Assembly: GCA_006226375.1 (NCBI GenBank)
Contig: SBHC01000081.1
Location: forward strand, 62,001 to 126,000
Length of the DNA stretch: 64,000 bases
Origin: Deltaproteobacteria bacterium
GTDB taxonomy: Bacteria; Myxococcota_C; UBA6777
Reading direction: 5' to 3'
Numbering within the stretch: the stretch's first letter is position 1; each line of letters starts with the position of its first letter. Positions 8,565 through 17,700 of this stretch are shown piece by piece. A program made the translations under genes and the position numbers. The notes under the pieces were generated by a model, which made no database searches, was not told where the DNA came from, and was given only the letters and a program-made list of their open reading frames with translations.

Positions 8565-11012
8565 ATGCAACAAACCAAGAGAAACCAACGCAAGCAAGCT
8601 GGCGTTTGGACGATTCTGGCTTTCTTGTTGGGCATCGCCCTGATGTTTGCCGGTTGCCCAGGCAGTGAAACTCCCGGAGAACCAAGCGGAACAGAGACCA
8701 CTTCGGGAACAGAGACCACAGCCAACGCGGAAAAGCCCACAGAAACATCATCCGGACCCGAGCCAGCAGGACCAGAGCCATCAGGCCAAGATGCAGGCCC
8801 CGAAAAGCAAGGACCAGAACCTTCAGGCCCAGAGCCCACAGGTCCCGAGCCCCCTCCCAAAGAGAATGACGGCTCCTTTGGCCTCACCAAGCGTGTACCG
8901 AACACCACCTGCAAGTTACCGGGCCAACCTGCGAGTTTGGCGTCCATGAAGATCAAGGTCGCGTTCACAAACCTGACCTTTGAACGTCCGGTCTATCTCA
9001 CCCATGCTCCTGATGGAACCGACCGCATCTTTGTTGTGGAGCAAGCCGGTCTTATCAAGGTGTTCCCGAACAACCCTGCAGCAACGTCGGCCAAGACCTT
9101 CTTGGATATCAAGAGCATCACCAGCCGAGGAGGAAACGAAGAGGGCCTCTTGGGGCTCGCGTTTCACCCCCAATACAAAACCAATGGCCTCTTCTACGTT
9201 TACTATTCGAGCAGCTCAGGGGGCCGGTCCTCCATTGTGTCGCAGTTTAAGGTGTCGGCCAATGACCCCGACAAGGCAGACCGCAACAGCGAAAAGATAC
9301 TCATGACAGTTGCCCAGCCCTACTCCAACCACAACGGCGGCATGATCGAGTTTGGACCGGACGGCTATCTCTACATCGCACTGGGTGATGGAGGGTCAGG
9401 TGGAGATCCACTCAAACACGGGCAGAACCTTGGCACGCTCTTGGGAACCATCCTGCGCATCGATGTGGATCGTTCAGACGCAGGGAAAGCCTACGCCATC
9501 CCATCCGATAACCCATTTGTAAACCAAAACGGTGCCAAACCTGAGATCTATGCGTACGGTCTGCGAAATGTCTGGCGGTTTAGTTTCGACCGCTTGAAAG
9601 GAACTCTTTGGGCCGGAGATGTTGGGCAAAACGCCCAGGAAGAGATCGACGTTATCGTCAAAGGCGGAAACTATGGATGGCGAGCCAAAGAAGGTACCAA
9701 TTGCTATGACCGATCGATATGCAACACCGGTACTTACATCGACCCCATTATCACACACGGGCGCTTGGAGGCGAAATCCATAACAGGAGGCTATGTGTAC
9801 CGCGGTAGCAAGCTACAAAGTCTCTACGGTGCTTATGTATATGGAGACTTTGTATCCGGTAAGATCTGGGCGTTGCGTTACGACGGTAAACAAGTCACCG
9901 AGCAGAAATTTTTAGTCGATACATTTAAGGGAATCTCCTCCTTCGGCGAAGACAAAGACGGTGAGATTTACTTTACGACCTTTGAAACCCGCGATGGACA
10001 AGGAAAGATCTACACACTGGAAGCTGCCACAATCAACGGCGGAGATTCATTTCCAACCCGGCTGAGCCAGACGGGCTGCTTTGCCTCCCTCACCCCTCTC
10101 CAGCCCGCACCAGGGGTCATCCCTTATGCAGTGAACGTTCCCTTGTGGTCAGATGGGCTAGACAAACAACGCTGGTTCGCCCTCCCTGGCACCAAAACCA
10201 TCACGTACAAAGCCCAAGATGGTTGGGATTTCCCAGACGACACCGTGACCCTCAAGCATTTCTCCTACCAAGCAACCAAGGGGGATGAAAATAGCCGACG
10301 CAACATAGAGACCCGAATCTTTGTGAAACACAATGGTGAGTGGCGTGGGTACTCCTACTTGTGGAACAAAGAGCAAACCGACGCTGTCCTGGTGGATGGC
10401 AATGTCGATGTAGAGGTCCGCCAAACCAACGCCCAAAACCCCAACGAAGCTCTCAACTTTACCCATACCATCCCCAACAGGAACGAATGTTTGCAGTGCC
10501 ACACTGAAGCAGCAGGCAGAGTCCTTGGTTTGGAAACCCTACAGATGAACCGAAACTTCGACTACAACGGACTGCTCGACAACCAACTCCGTGCGATGAA
10601 CCACATCAAGTTGTTCAGCCCTGCCTTACCAGCGGAACCCTCCAAGCTGCCCTCTCTACAACCCATAGACGACACAACCCTTCCTTTGGACAAAAGAGCC
10701 CGCTCGTACTTGCACGCCAACTGCGCCTACTGTCACCGGCCAGGCGTTGCGGGAGTGGCTGATACCAACCTCCTCTACGCAACGTTACTCAAAGACATGA
10801 AGTCTTGCGATGTAACTCCACAAAAGGGTGACTTGGGTGTCAGCGGAGCCAAGATACTGGTTCCAACAAAACCCGACTCCTCCACCTTGTTCCTTCGGAT
10901 GGCCAAACGTGGCAAAGACCAGATGCCCCAGATCGGGACCAAGCAAGTGCACGCCGAAGCCGTCACGCTTCTTCGCCAATGGATCCAAGGCTTAAAATCC
11001 TGCACCCCCTAA
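8565..11012 (+). CDS. Sugar dehydrogenase (GSDH) / di-heme cytochrome c fusion lipoprotein
   Basis: 815-residue lipoprotein. A signal peptide ends in the lipobox FAG-C31, followed by a Pro/Glu/Gly-rich linker (~32-105). Residues ~120-480 form a PQQ-type six-bladed propeller of the glucose/sorbosone dehydrogenase family (PF07995), with GLLGLAFHP, HNGGMIEFGPDGYLYIALGD and GLRNVWRFSFD. The last ~300 residues match the SO2930-type di-heme c family: SDGLDKQRWFALPG, then two CxxCH haem sites, CLQCH and CAYCH. The enzyme probably oxidises a sugar or alcohol outside the inner membrane and passes electrons through its own haems. The start has a weak upstream purine run. Substrate is unknown. The short inverted repeat at 8515-8537 lies just upstream. 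Confidence 0.88.
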   Translation: MQQTKRNQRKQAGVWTILAFLLGIALMFAGCPGSETPGEPSGTETTSGTETTANAEKPTETSSGPEPAGPEPSGQDAGPEKQGPEPSGPEPTGPEPPPKENDGSFGLTKRVPNTTCKLPGQPASLASMKIKVAFTNLTFERPVYLTHAPDGTDRIFVVEQAGLIKVFPNNPAATSAKTFLDIKSITSRGGNEEGLLGLAFHPQYKTNGLFYVYYSSSSGGRSSIVSQFKVSANDPDKADRNSEKILMTVAQPYSNHNGGMIEFGPDGYLYIALGDGGSGGDPLKHGQNLGTLLGTILRIDVDRSDAGKAYAIPSDNPFVNQNGAKPEIYAYGLRNVWRFSFDRLKGTLWAGDVGQNAQEEIDVIVKGGNYGWRAKEGTNCYDRSICNTGTYIDPIITHGRLEAKSITGGYVYRGSKLQSLYGAYVYGDFVSGKIWALRYDGKQVTEQKFLVDTFKGISSFGEDKDGEIYFTTFETRDGQGKIYTLEAATINGGDSFPTRLSQTGCFASLTPLQPAPGVIPYAVNVPLWSDGLDKQRWFALPGTKTITYKAQDGWDFPDDTVTLKHFSYQATKGDENSRRNIETRIFVKHNGEWRGYSYLWNKEQTDAVLVDGNVDVEVRQTNAQNPNEALNFTHTIPNRNECLQCHTEAAGRVLGLETLQMNRNFDYNGLLDNQLRAMNHIKLFSPALPAEPSKLPSLQPIDDTTLPLDKRARSYLHANCAYCHRPGVAGVADTNLLYATLLKDMKSCDVTPQKGDLGVSGAKILVPTKPDSSTLFLRMAKRGKDQMPQIGTKQVHAEAVTLLRQWIQGLKSCTP

Positions 11013-11116
11013 CCTCCCTCCAAGTCCTCTCCTCTTTCACCTTGCATCCAAGATCATGTCTGCCTACCCTTAGTCAGAACGGGAGCATGACAGAAGTGCC
11101 CCAACAGGAGTCAGTG

Positions 11117-11518
11117 ATGAGCACAAGCCCCAAATCTACCCCACTCGACAAGCTGATCTACGGCTCGACGACACAGTACGAAGCCAAAACCTCTCAATAC
11201 GAGGCCAAAACCACACAGTACGAGCAAAAGACAGCTCAGTACGAAGAGAAAACGGCCCAACTCGAGGACGATACGGTTCGCTACGAGCAAGACACGCTTC
11301 AATACGAGCAGACCACCTCACAGTACGAGCAACACACAGCACAGCTCGAAGATGATACGGACCGTTACGAGCAGAAAACCAGCCAGTACGAAGCCAAAAC
11401 CTCTCAATACGAAGCCACAACCACACAGTACGAGCAAAAAACCGCTCAGTATGAGCAGGCGACCACGCAATACGAGCACGGCGCTGGACCCGAAAGCCCC
11501 AAGCCCAACAAAGCCTGA
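11117..11518 (+). CDS. Heptapeptide-repeat protein of unknown function
   Basis: 133-residue protein I do not recognise. Fifteen near-perfect heptads with consensus T-x-Q-Y-E-x-K run from codon 18 (11168-11482), flanked by a Ser/Thr/Pro-rich N-terminus and a Pro-rich C-terminus (GPESPKPNKA). Two divergent heptad pairs, LEDDT-x-RYEQ, recur 35 residues apart, indicating a five-heptad higher-order unit. If T is position a and Y is position d, the register suits a coiled coil with a Thr/Tyr core. No signal peptide, membrane segment or Cys. I chose the ATG at 11117 because AGGAG ends 6 bases before it; an in-frame ATG at 11087 is possible. It follows the sugar dehydrogenase by about 100 bp. Multiple Thr and Tyr could be phosphorylation sites, which is speculation. 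Confidence 0.72.
   Translation: MSTSPKSTPLDKLIYGSTTQYEAKTSQYEAKTTQYEQKTAQYEEKTAQLEDDTVRYEQDTLQYEQTTSQYEQHTAQLEDDTDRYEQKTSQYEAKTSQYEATTTQYEQKTAQYEQATTQYEHGAGPESPKPNKA
11168..11482 (+). repeat. 15 tandem 21-bp repeats encoding T-x-Q-Y-E-x-K heptads
   Basis: Fifteen in-frame 21-bp units inside the heptapeptide protein gene. Units such as cagtacgag recur with synonymous changes, so the array is old enough to have diverged at third positions yet is conserved at the peptide level, which suggests selection on the protein. Prone to unit-number change by slippage. Confidence 0.85.
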
Positions 11519-11738
11519 CCCACCTCGGACTCTCCCCTGCATCGAACAGCACGTTGAATCTTGACCGACAGAACGCGTTCACGCTACGCTCTCCTACAAA
11601 AGAAGCCCCACATTGAGACCGACCCGACCTCCCTTCAGGTCCAATAGCAAATGGCCGTTTTTTTAGAGCACATCAGGATGGTGCCAAAAGAAGCGTACCA
11701 GAGGGCAACCTTCCTCCTTAGAGAACATGGAGTTGTGG

Positions 11739-13085
11739 ATGAACCGGTGGATCAAGAACTACGGATGGTGGATCGCACTTTTTGTCGCAGTGGGGTTGCA
11801 GTTCGCCCCCTCACTCGCCCAAGCCGACTGCATTGAACTCAAAAATGACGAGTTTAATGAGCAACAACAAACGCCCGTGGTAGCAGTGCGTTCGTTTTGT
11901 ATTTCCGAGCAATTCGGGACCATCTTTAAAGTTCCCCAAGACATGGTCATCCAAAAGATTCGCCTTCTCATTTCAGGCGATGGACAGCGGGTGATGGGTC
12001 TGACTCCCCTTAAGATCAGCATCTACAAAGAGAAAGCACCAGACTCAGCGGAACCCGGAGAACAGCTCGTCAAAGAAGCTGAGTATTCCCCTCCCAGCAC
12101 CATCACACAACCCACTCCCCAATGGCTTGAGATCACCGACTTTAAAATCAGCGTGAAGAAGGACGAGCGGTTCCGCGTCACCTTCGCCCATGCCAACGTA
12201 GACTGTGAACTTCGCGCGCCAGAAGGTCAGTCGCTGTGTGCTGAAGTTTGCCAGTGGTGGAGCGCAACGACAGACAACGCCACAGCCAAACCCAAAACCA
12301 ACATGAGCTACGGTCGCCTGTTCAAGTGCCCCGAAGTCAACACCTTTGCCTGGCGTTTTTGGGACGACACACCTGCCTCCTGCCGTCCCAAAGGAAACTT
12401 GATTCTTCGCGCCTATGGGGCAACCCCAACAGGAGAAGACTGCCTTGGAGGTGGCGTAGGACCCGGCGGATGCACGGCTGGCTCCACACAAGCTTGCTCG
12501 TGTCCAGGCGGAGCCAGTGGCGTCCAAACCTGCCAGGGCAACGGCACATGGGGAGCTTGTGGAGGTTGCACCGGAGGAAACAACAACAACAACAACACTG
12601 GCACGGGCTGCACTCCTGGCAAATCCGAAGCCTGCAAATGTTCGGACGGGTCCGATGGAGCCCAGACCTGTAACGCCCAAGGCAACGGCTACAACGAATG
12701 CAAGTGCGAGGGCGGCGCAGCACCTACTGTGTCTCAGGTCACGCCCAACAAAGGCCCCGTCAACCAAAACATCCCCATCACTGTGATCGGCTCCAACTTC
12801 GCGGCGGGCGCCAAGGTCATCATCGGCGTGGTCGCAGCCAACAACGTGAATGTCCTTGGACCCACGAGCATCAGCGCCACCGTTCCGGCGGCCATCAAGT
12901 CCGGTGTGTACGACGTTATCGTAGAGAACCCCAACGGCCGACAAGGCTTGCTTCGGGACGGCTTTGAGATCGAAGGAGGCTGCGGTTGCACCACCCTTGA
13001 CGGTTCAGGCAGAGTTCCCCTTTCAAGCAGCTTGTGGCTGCTGTTTCTTGTGTTCCTGTTTGTAAAAAAACGTCGCTATGCGTAA
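11739..13085 (+). CDS. Secreted TIG-domain protein with MYXO-CTERM-like sorting tag
   Basis: About 448 residues. A signal peptide ends at SLAQA. Residues ~30-230 are a beta-rich Cys-containing domain without a known name. Two Cys/Gly-rich segments follow (CSCPGGASGVQTC and CKCSDGSDGAQTC, related to each other) with a run of Asn between them, then an IPT/TIG immunoglobulin-like domain (VTPNKGPVNQNIPITVIGSNF; ~330-415). The C-terminus has GCGC, a hydrophobic stretch WLLFLVFLFV and a basic tail KKRRYA: the tripartite layout of MYXO-CTERM sorting signals, where the Cys is thought to be lipidated after myxosortase cleavage. It overlaps the beta-helix gene by 8 bases. GGAG precedes the ATG at 11739; an ATG four codons earlier (11727) is equally possible. 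Confidence 0.75.
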   Translation: MNRWIKNYGWWIALFVAVGLQFAPSLAQADCIELKNDEFNEQQQTPVVAVRSFCISEQFGTIFKVPQDMVIQKIRLLISGDGQRVMGLTPLKISIYKEKAPDSAEPGEQLVKEAEYSPPSTITQPTPQWLEITDFKISVKKDERFRVTFAHANVDCELRAPEGQSLCAEVCQWWSATTDNATAKPKTNMSYGRLFKCPEVNTFAWRFWDDTPASCRPKGNLILRAYGATPTGEDCLGGGVGPGGCTAGSTQACSCPGGASGVQTCQGNGTWGACGGCTGGNNNNNNTGTGCTPGKSEACKCSDGSDGAQTCNAQGNGYNECKCEGGAAPTVSQVTPNKGPVNQNIPITVIGSNFAAGAKVIIGVVAANNVNVLGPTSISATVPAAIKSGVYDVIVENPNGRQGLLRDGFEIEGGCGCTTLDGSGRVPLSSSLWLLFLVFLFVKKRRYA

Positions 13086-14718
13086 GCTCGCGACCTTCCT
13101 GTTCTTCTCCTTCGCTGTGTTCTCCACCGGATGCGGCGCGCCAGATCCAGCGTCCCTCCTGCCCTCCTCTGTGATCTGGGTTGCACCCCAAGACAACCCA
13201 GATGAGAAGTCGGTGTTTGCCACCATTCAAGCCGCGGTTCAGGCAGCAAACGGAAGGCTGATCAAGGTAAAGGCGGGCACGTACCAAGAGTCGGTGGAGG
13301 TGCCTGCATCGGCGACCGTACGACTGGAAGGCTCCACGGATGGGGTTGTAGCCCTCATTCCCCCCACTGGAAAACCCGCATGGACAGTCGGCGAAAAAGC
13401 CGACGTGCGAATCAGCAACGTCCGCATCGAATCAGGCACCAAAGGCTTTGTTGTAAAAAAAGAGAGCCGCCTGCACTTGCAGGACACCTCCATCAGCAAC
13501 GTCTTGGGTCAGGGCATAACGGCGGAAGGCGCTGATGTGTCCTTGCTCCGGGTCACCTTCAAGAACATCAAAAACCCTGAGCAAGATCAGGTCACAGAGC
13601 TTGGACAGGGACAAGCGGTTCGCTTGGAGGGAGGCAGCCTGTTTGTGGACGCCTGCACCTTTGAAGAAACCGGAAATCGAGGCATCCTGGCGCTCCAACA
13701 AGGGACACTCACCGTCCAAGACAGCACCTTTGTCGGGCAGAAGGACAAAAGCGTCGCAGCCATCGCATTGCAAGAAGCCCAGGGCACAGTCATACGAGCC
13801 AAGATTCGCAACTGGAAAGAAGGCATCTTTATGAAACAGGGTCGGTTGTTAATGGCCGACTCCACCATCGATGACTCTTCCGGCAACGCCATGCTCATCT
13901 CGGACAACAGCTGGCTTCAACTTCGCAACACCACCATTCGCAACGCTGCCAAGAGCGGCATCTCTCTCAACAACAGCGGCGGACAGTTGCTCAGCAACAC
14001 CATCGAGAACGCCGAAGAGTACGGCATATTTGTCTACCAGTTGCTTCCCATTCCACAGGTCTTAATTGAAAAGAACACCATCGCCCAAACCAAGGCTGCA
14101 GGGATTCAGGTGTCCAACGCCAACACCATCATCACAGGCAACAAGATCTCTGGAACCAAGGTGGGGACTTCAGGCGAGGACGGTCACGGCATCGCCGCGC
14201 TCGACACCGACAACGTCTTGATCCGCAACAACGAAACCAAAGACAACGCAGGCTCTGGCATTTTCCTCCTCCGAAGTTGGGGACGCCTGGAAGGGAACCA
14301 GGTCGAGAACAACAAGGAGATCGGGGTCTTTGTCTCAGAAACAAGGACCGGACAAAGCACAGAACTCGTTGAGAACAAGCTCACCAAAAACGTGGTCGCA
14401 GGTGTCTTTGTCCTCAAGTCTAAGGTTTACATGCTCCAAAACCAAATCGCAGCCACGGTGTACTCCCCCACAGAACAAGCAGGAACAGGAGTGGTGATCT
14501 TCGGCGGCAGCGAGGCCTTCATCAACGGCGACAAGTACGAGAAAAACGAGCAAGACGGAATGCTCATCGCAAACAACTCCAAAGCCAACGTGATGGCAAC
14601 AACCTTTGCAGGAAACAAGAGATGGGGTATCTTCCTCGACTGCAGTAGCAGCACACTCCAAGGGGAGAAAAATACATTCTCCGGAAACGGTCAGGGAGAG
14701 AAAAACACGTGTCGGTGA
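13078..14718 (+). CDS. Right-handed beta-helix repeat lipoprotein
   Basis: 546-residue lipoprotein with lipobox FSTG-C19. Residues ~35-70 (IQAAVQAANGRLIKVKAGTY) are the capping opening of pectate-lyase-like/NosD beta helices, and the rest consists of many parallel beta-helix coils of the PF13229 type, rich in Asn and with recurring phrases such as ITGNKISGT, IRNNETKDN and LEGNQVENN. No catalytic residues of a polysaccharide lyase are evident, so a carbohydrate-binding or structural surface role is more likely. The start lies inside the end of the sorting-tag gene (8-base overlap) and its 3' end overlaps the next start by 10 bases, so the three genes are probably translated as a coupled unit. 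Confidence 0.85.
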   Translation: MRKLATFLFFSFAVFSTGCGAPDPASLLPSSVIWVAPQDNPDEKSVFATIQAAVQAANGRLIKVKAGTYQESVEVPASATVRLEGSTDGVVALIPPTGKPAWTVGEKADVRISNVRIESGTKGFVVKKESRLHLQDTSISNVLGQGITAEGADVSLLRVTFKNIKNPEQDQVTELGQGQAVRLEGGSLFVDACTFEETGNRGILALQQGTLTVQDSTFVGQKDKSVAAIALQEAQGTVIRAKIRNWKEGIFMKQGRLLMADSTIDDSSGNAMLISDNSWLQLRNTTIRNAAKSGISLNNSGGQLLSNTIENAEEYGIFVYQLLPIPQVLIEKNTIAQTKAAGIQVSNANTIITGNKISGTKVGTSGEDGHGIAALDTDNVLIRNNETKDNAGSGIFLLRSWGRLEGNQVENNKEIGVFVSETRTGQSTELVENKLTKNVVAGVFVLKSKVYMLQNQIAATVYSPTEQAGTGVVIFGGSEAFINGDKYEKNEQDGMLIANNSKANVMATTFAGNKRWGIFLDCSSSTLQGEKNTFSGNGQGEKNTCR

Positions 14719-17700
14719 CCCTCCACCCGAAAGAACAGCAACTCCACCTCGATATTGCAGCACAATTGAACCAACCTCAGAGGCAGTCACCCACATGGGA
14801 ACACGCCTGGGAGAGCGCGACCAGCCTCTTCCTTCTGCGGTTGTATCTCCACAACGAGCATGCGGAAACGCTGCGACTGTTTGAGGCGTTGGAGCCTCAC
14901 GCCCAAGACCTGGCCCAACGATGCGCCAAGAGTCTCTCGGAGGCCCGGTACAGTGGTCACATCCAAACCACGATCCACTCGCTGCAGCGGCAACTTGAGA
15001 AGACCATTGGCAATGTCAATCGGGCCCACCATGAGATCATCGACGACCTTCAGGAGCTGCAAGCCTCTCTCGACGCCTTGCTCTGGATCTCCCACGACAG
15101 CCCTCCCCTCGCTGACGCGGAAAACCTTAGCGCAGAAGCCCTCGCGGACCTGTCCTTGTTGGAACGAGAGATCCAGGAAGCCAAAGAGACCCTGGTCGAA
15201 AACAGCAAGAAGTCCAAGATCACGACAGAAGCTCGCGTAGAGAACCAACAGCTTCGAGCCCAAACAGAGAAGCTACGTCAAGAATGCGCCAACCTCTACG
15301 GCACAGTCTTAACCCAAGAGATGGACGACTTCTTGGAGCGGACCCAAGATGGACCTCCACCCGAGCCAACGCTTCGAGACGTCAAAGAGACCTGGCTTCA
15401 ACTGCAACGCGCGGAGGAGCTTCAACTCGCCTACCAAAAGGAAAAGTACAAGCGCAACACGTATGTATCGGACCACCTGCAACAGTGCGTCAAACAAGTG
15501 GACGATCGACGTGAGTTTCTGCAGCAGAAGCTGGTACACCTGAACCACGCGCTGCCTGAGTTGCTGCTGAGAGAGTTTTGGGGCCAGCCCACTCGGTTCC
15601 TGCTCGATGACATCGACGACCAGATGGCCACCCTCGACGACCAAGCCATTCCCCTCGCGCTGCGGCACATTGAACAGATGGAAGCCCAGGTCGTTTGGCT
15701 CACAGAGCTCCTGGAACCTATCCGCAATGGAGCTCCTTCCCCCAACGAAGAAACCGAGCAAAACTTCCAGATTGCCTTGCGTCAGCTCAAACGGATTCGC
15801 TACAGGCTGCGCGTGGAACGACAAGAACGTGGCCTTCAATACAGCATGGAGACGAAGTTCGGACGCAAGACAGTCGCTCGCATGGAGACGACGGTTATCG
15901 TTCTGATCTTCCTGGTTTTGTTGTTCCTGGTAGCGGAGGCCAGCTTCTCTCTGTCTGCAGAAACCCTCCATCTGATGATGTGGGCCGACACGCTGATTTG
16001 CGGTTTCTTCCTGGCTGAATTCTTCACCAAGCTGGTTTTGGTGGAAGAACGTTGGCTGTATTTTCGACGACACTTCTTTGTCGACTTTTTGCCTGCCATA
16101 CCCTTCGGTTTTATCTTATGGTTTTGGCAGACGCAATCCGCAGTAAAGCACCTGACAGCAGGTCGTGCGATACGTCTAGTCAGGCTCACGCGGTTGTCTC
16201 GTTACATCAAAGTGCTGCGGCCAGCGATCCGGATTTTCCGGTTGTTCTCGTTCCTGGTTCGAGCCATTGGAAGTCTGCTGCGCAAGTACGAAGGGTTGTT
16301 CAACCGAAACATCATCATCTTCCCCAGTCCAGAAGAGAGCTTTGTACCTCAGAACCAGCGGCTGCAGCTAGAGATCCAGCAGTTGCGGGAGCGCTGCCGT
16401 CGTCGAACAAGGATGCACATGGGCCTCTTGCCCTTGGGTGAAAAGCTCGACGTGGCCGAAGAACGTCTTGCTCATTTGCGAGACCAAATGCAGCGATACC
16501 CCTCCCACCAACCCTTCTCCCGAATCAAAACTGGTGGAGCCGAGGTGGTGTATCTTCCGAAGCTGATCAACCGGATGATTCACATCGACGCGATTGAGGT
16601 GGAGGAAGTACTGGGCCGTAACATGGTCCAACAAGCGTACCGAATCTTCCGGTACATGTCTCTTCCTGTCGTTCGGGCGCTACCGGGGATGCGAGGCGTA
16701 GCCAAAGCCTACCAGACCTACGATCCGGCTGGCATGTTGGCCTGGTTGATTCGTAGCTGGGGCCGCTTTCTTCAACGTATCCAGGCCACCATCGACTGGT
16801 TTGGCGACTTCCACGGCATTGTCACTGGCCCCAAAGTCCTGGATCGCATTGGAAACACTCTGGTCAGCGCGACCCTTCGACCTGCCCGTCGGTTGTTGTT
16901 GTTTGGGTTCTTCTTCTTGTTCCTTTCGGGCCTGATTTATGCGTTTGACCACCACACCCTCAAAGGCGCTGCGGCGTTCTTTGCCAAGTTCTTGGGGACG
17001 CCCATTATTGTGCTGGGTAGCATCAGCTTAATCCCGCTGGTGTTGGGCTTTTGGTTCCGACGCATCGCCAACGCCTCCAGTGACTACTTTGGTCGGGTGG
17101 CCGAAGCCCAGTTCATGGGGAACTTGCAGCAGCTCAAGCAGCACAGGACTCCTGCGGACCTGACTCTGCTTGTCCAGCGCGTGCTCCATCCAGAAGCCGT
17201 CCTTCAAGATCAAGCGCTTCCTCCCCAGGACAAGCTCGTTGACGAACTCATTCAGCAACTCCACAATTTCGGAAAGCTTGAAGAATACCAGGAATATGGA
17301 GTTCTCGTAGAAGAACAACAGCAGAGCGCAGCCTTTTCGGTCGAGGCTTCCACAGCCTTTGCAGTAGCTGCCGTGCAGGGACCTGCTCCAGGAGCAAGTG
17401 CAGTTAGCTCGGGGACAACACCGCAGCAAGCACCGGAACTTAACACAGAAGAACAAGCCCACCAATGGTTAGAGCGGGAGCGTATGCTTGCCCTCTACGA
17501 GGATTACCTCCGGGGCTCTCCCTTGCACCGCAGCGACACCCCAACGACCAATCAATTGTTGGGGAACCTCACCATCCAAAACATCCGACGTCATCGCCTG
17601 ACTATGACGTTGCTCGACAACCTCCGCATTGACCGCCTTGATCTCTCTCGTCCCCGGTTGTTCCATTTCCTTGGGCCTTACCTGTGGTTCACTGCCATTA

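Noticed and set aside
11111-11302. Hydrophobic minus-strand frame opposite the heptad protein
   Set aside because: Leu/Val-rich peptide is the reverse of the Gln/Tyr/Glu codon repeats; no start signal.
12045-12944. 299-codon minus-strand frame over the TIG-domain gene
   Set aside because: Ala/Val-rich low-complexity translation from Cys/Gly-rich coding repeats; the plus-strand gene has signal peptide, TIG domain and sorting tag.
15882-16230. Complete voltage-gated potassium channel
   Set aside because: S1-S4-like helices are present but no S5-pore-S6 with a TxGYG filter follows.
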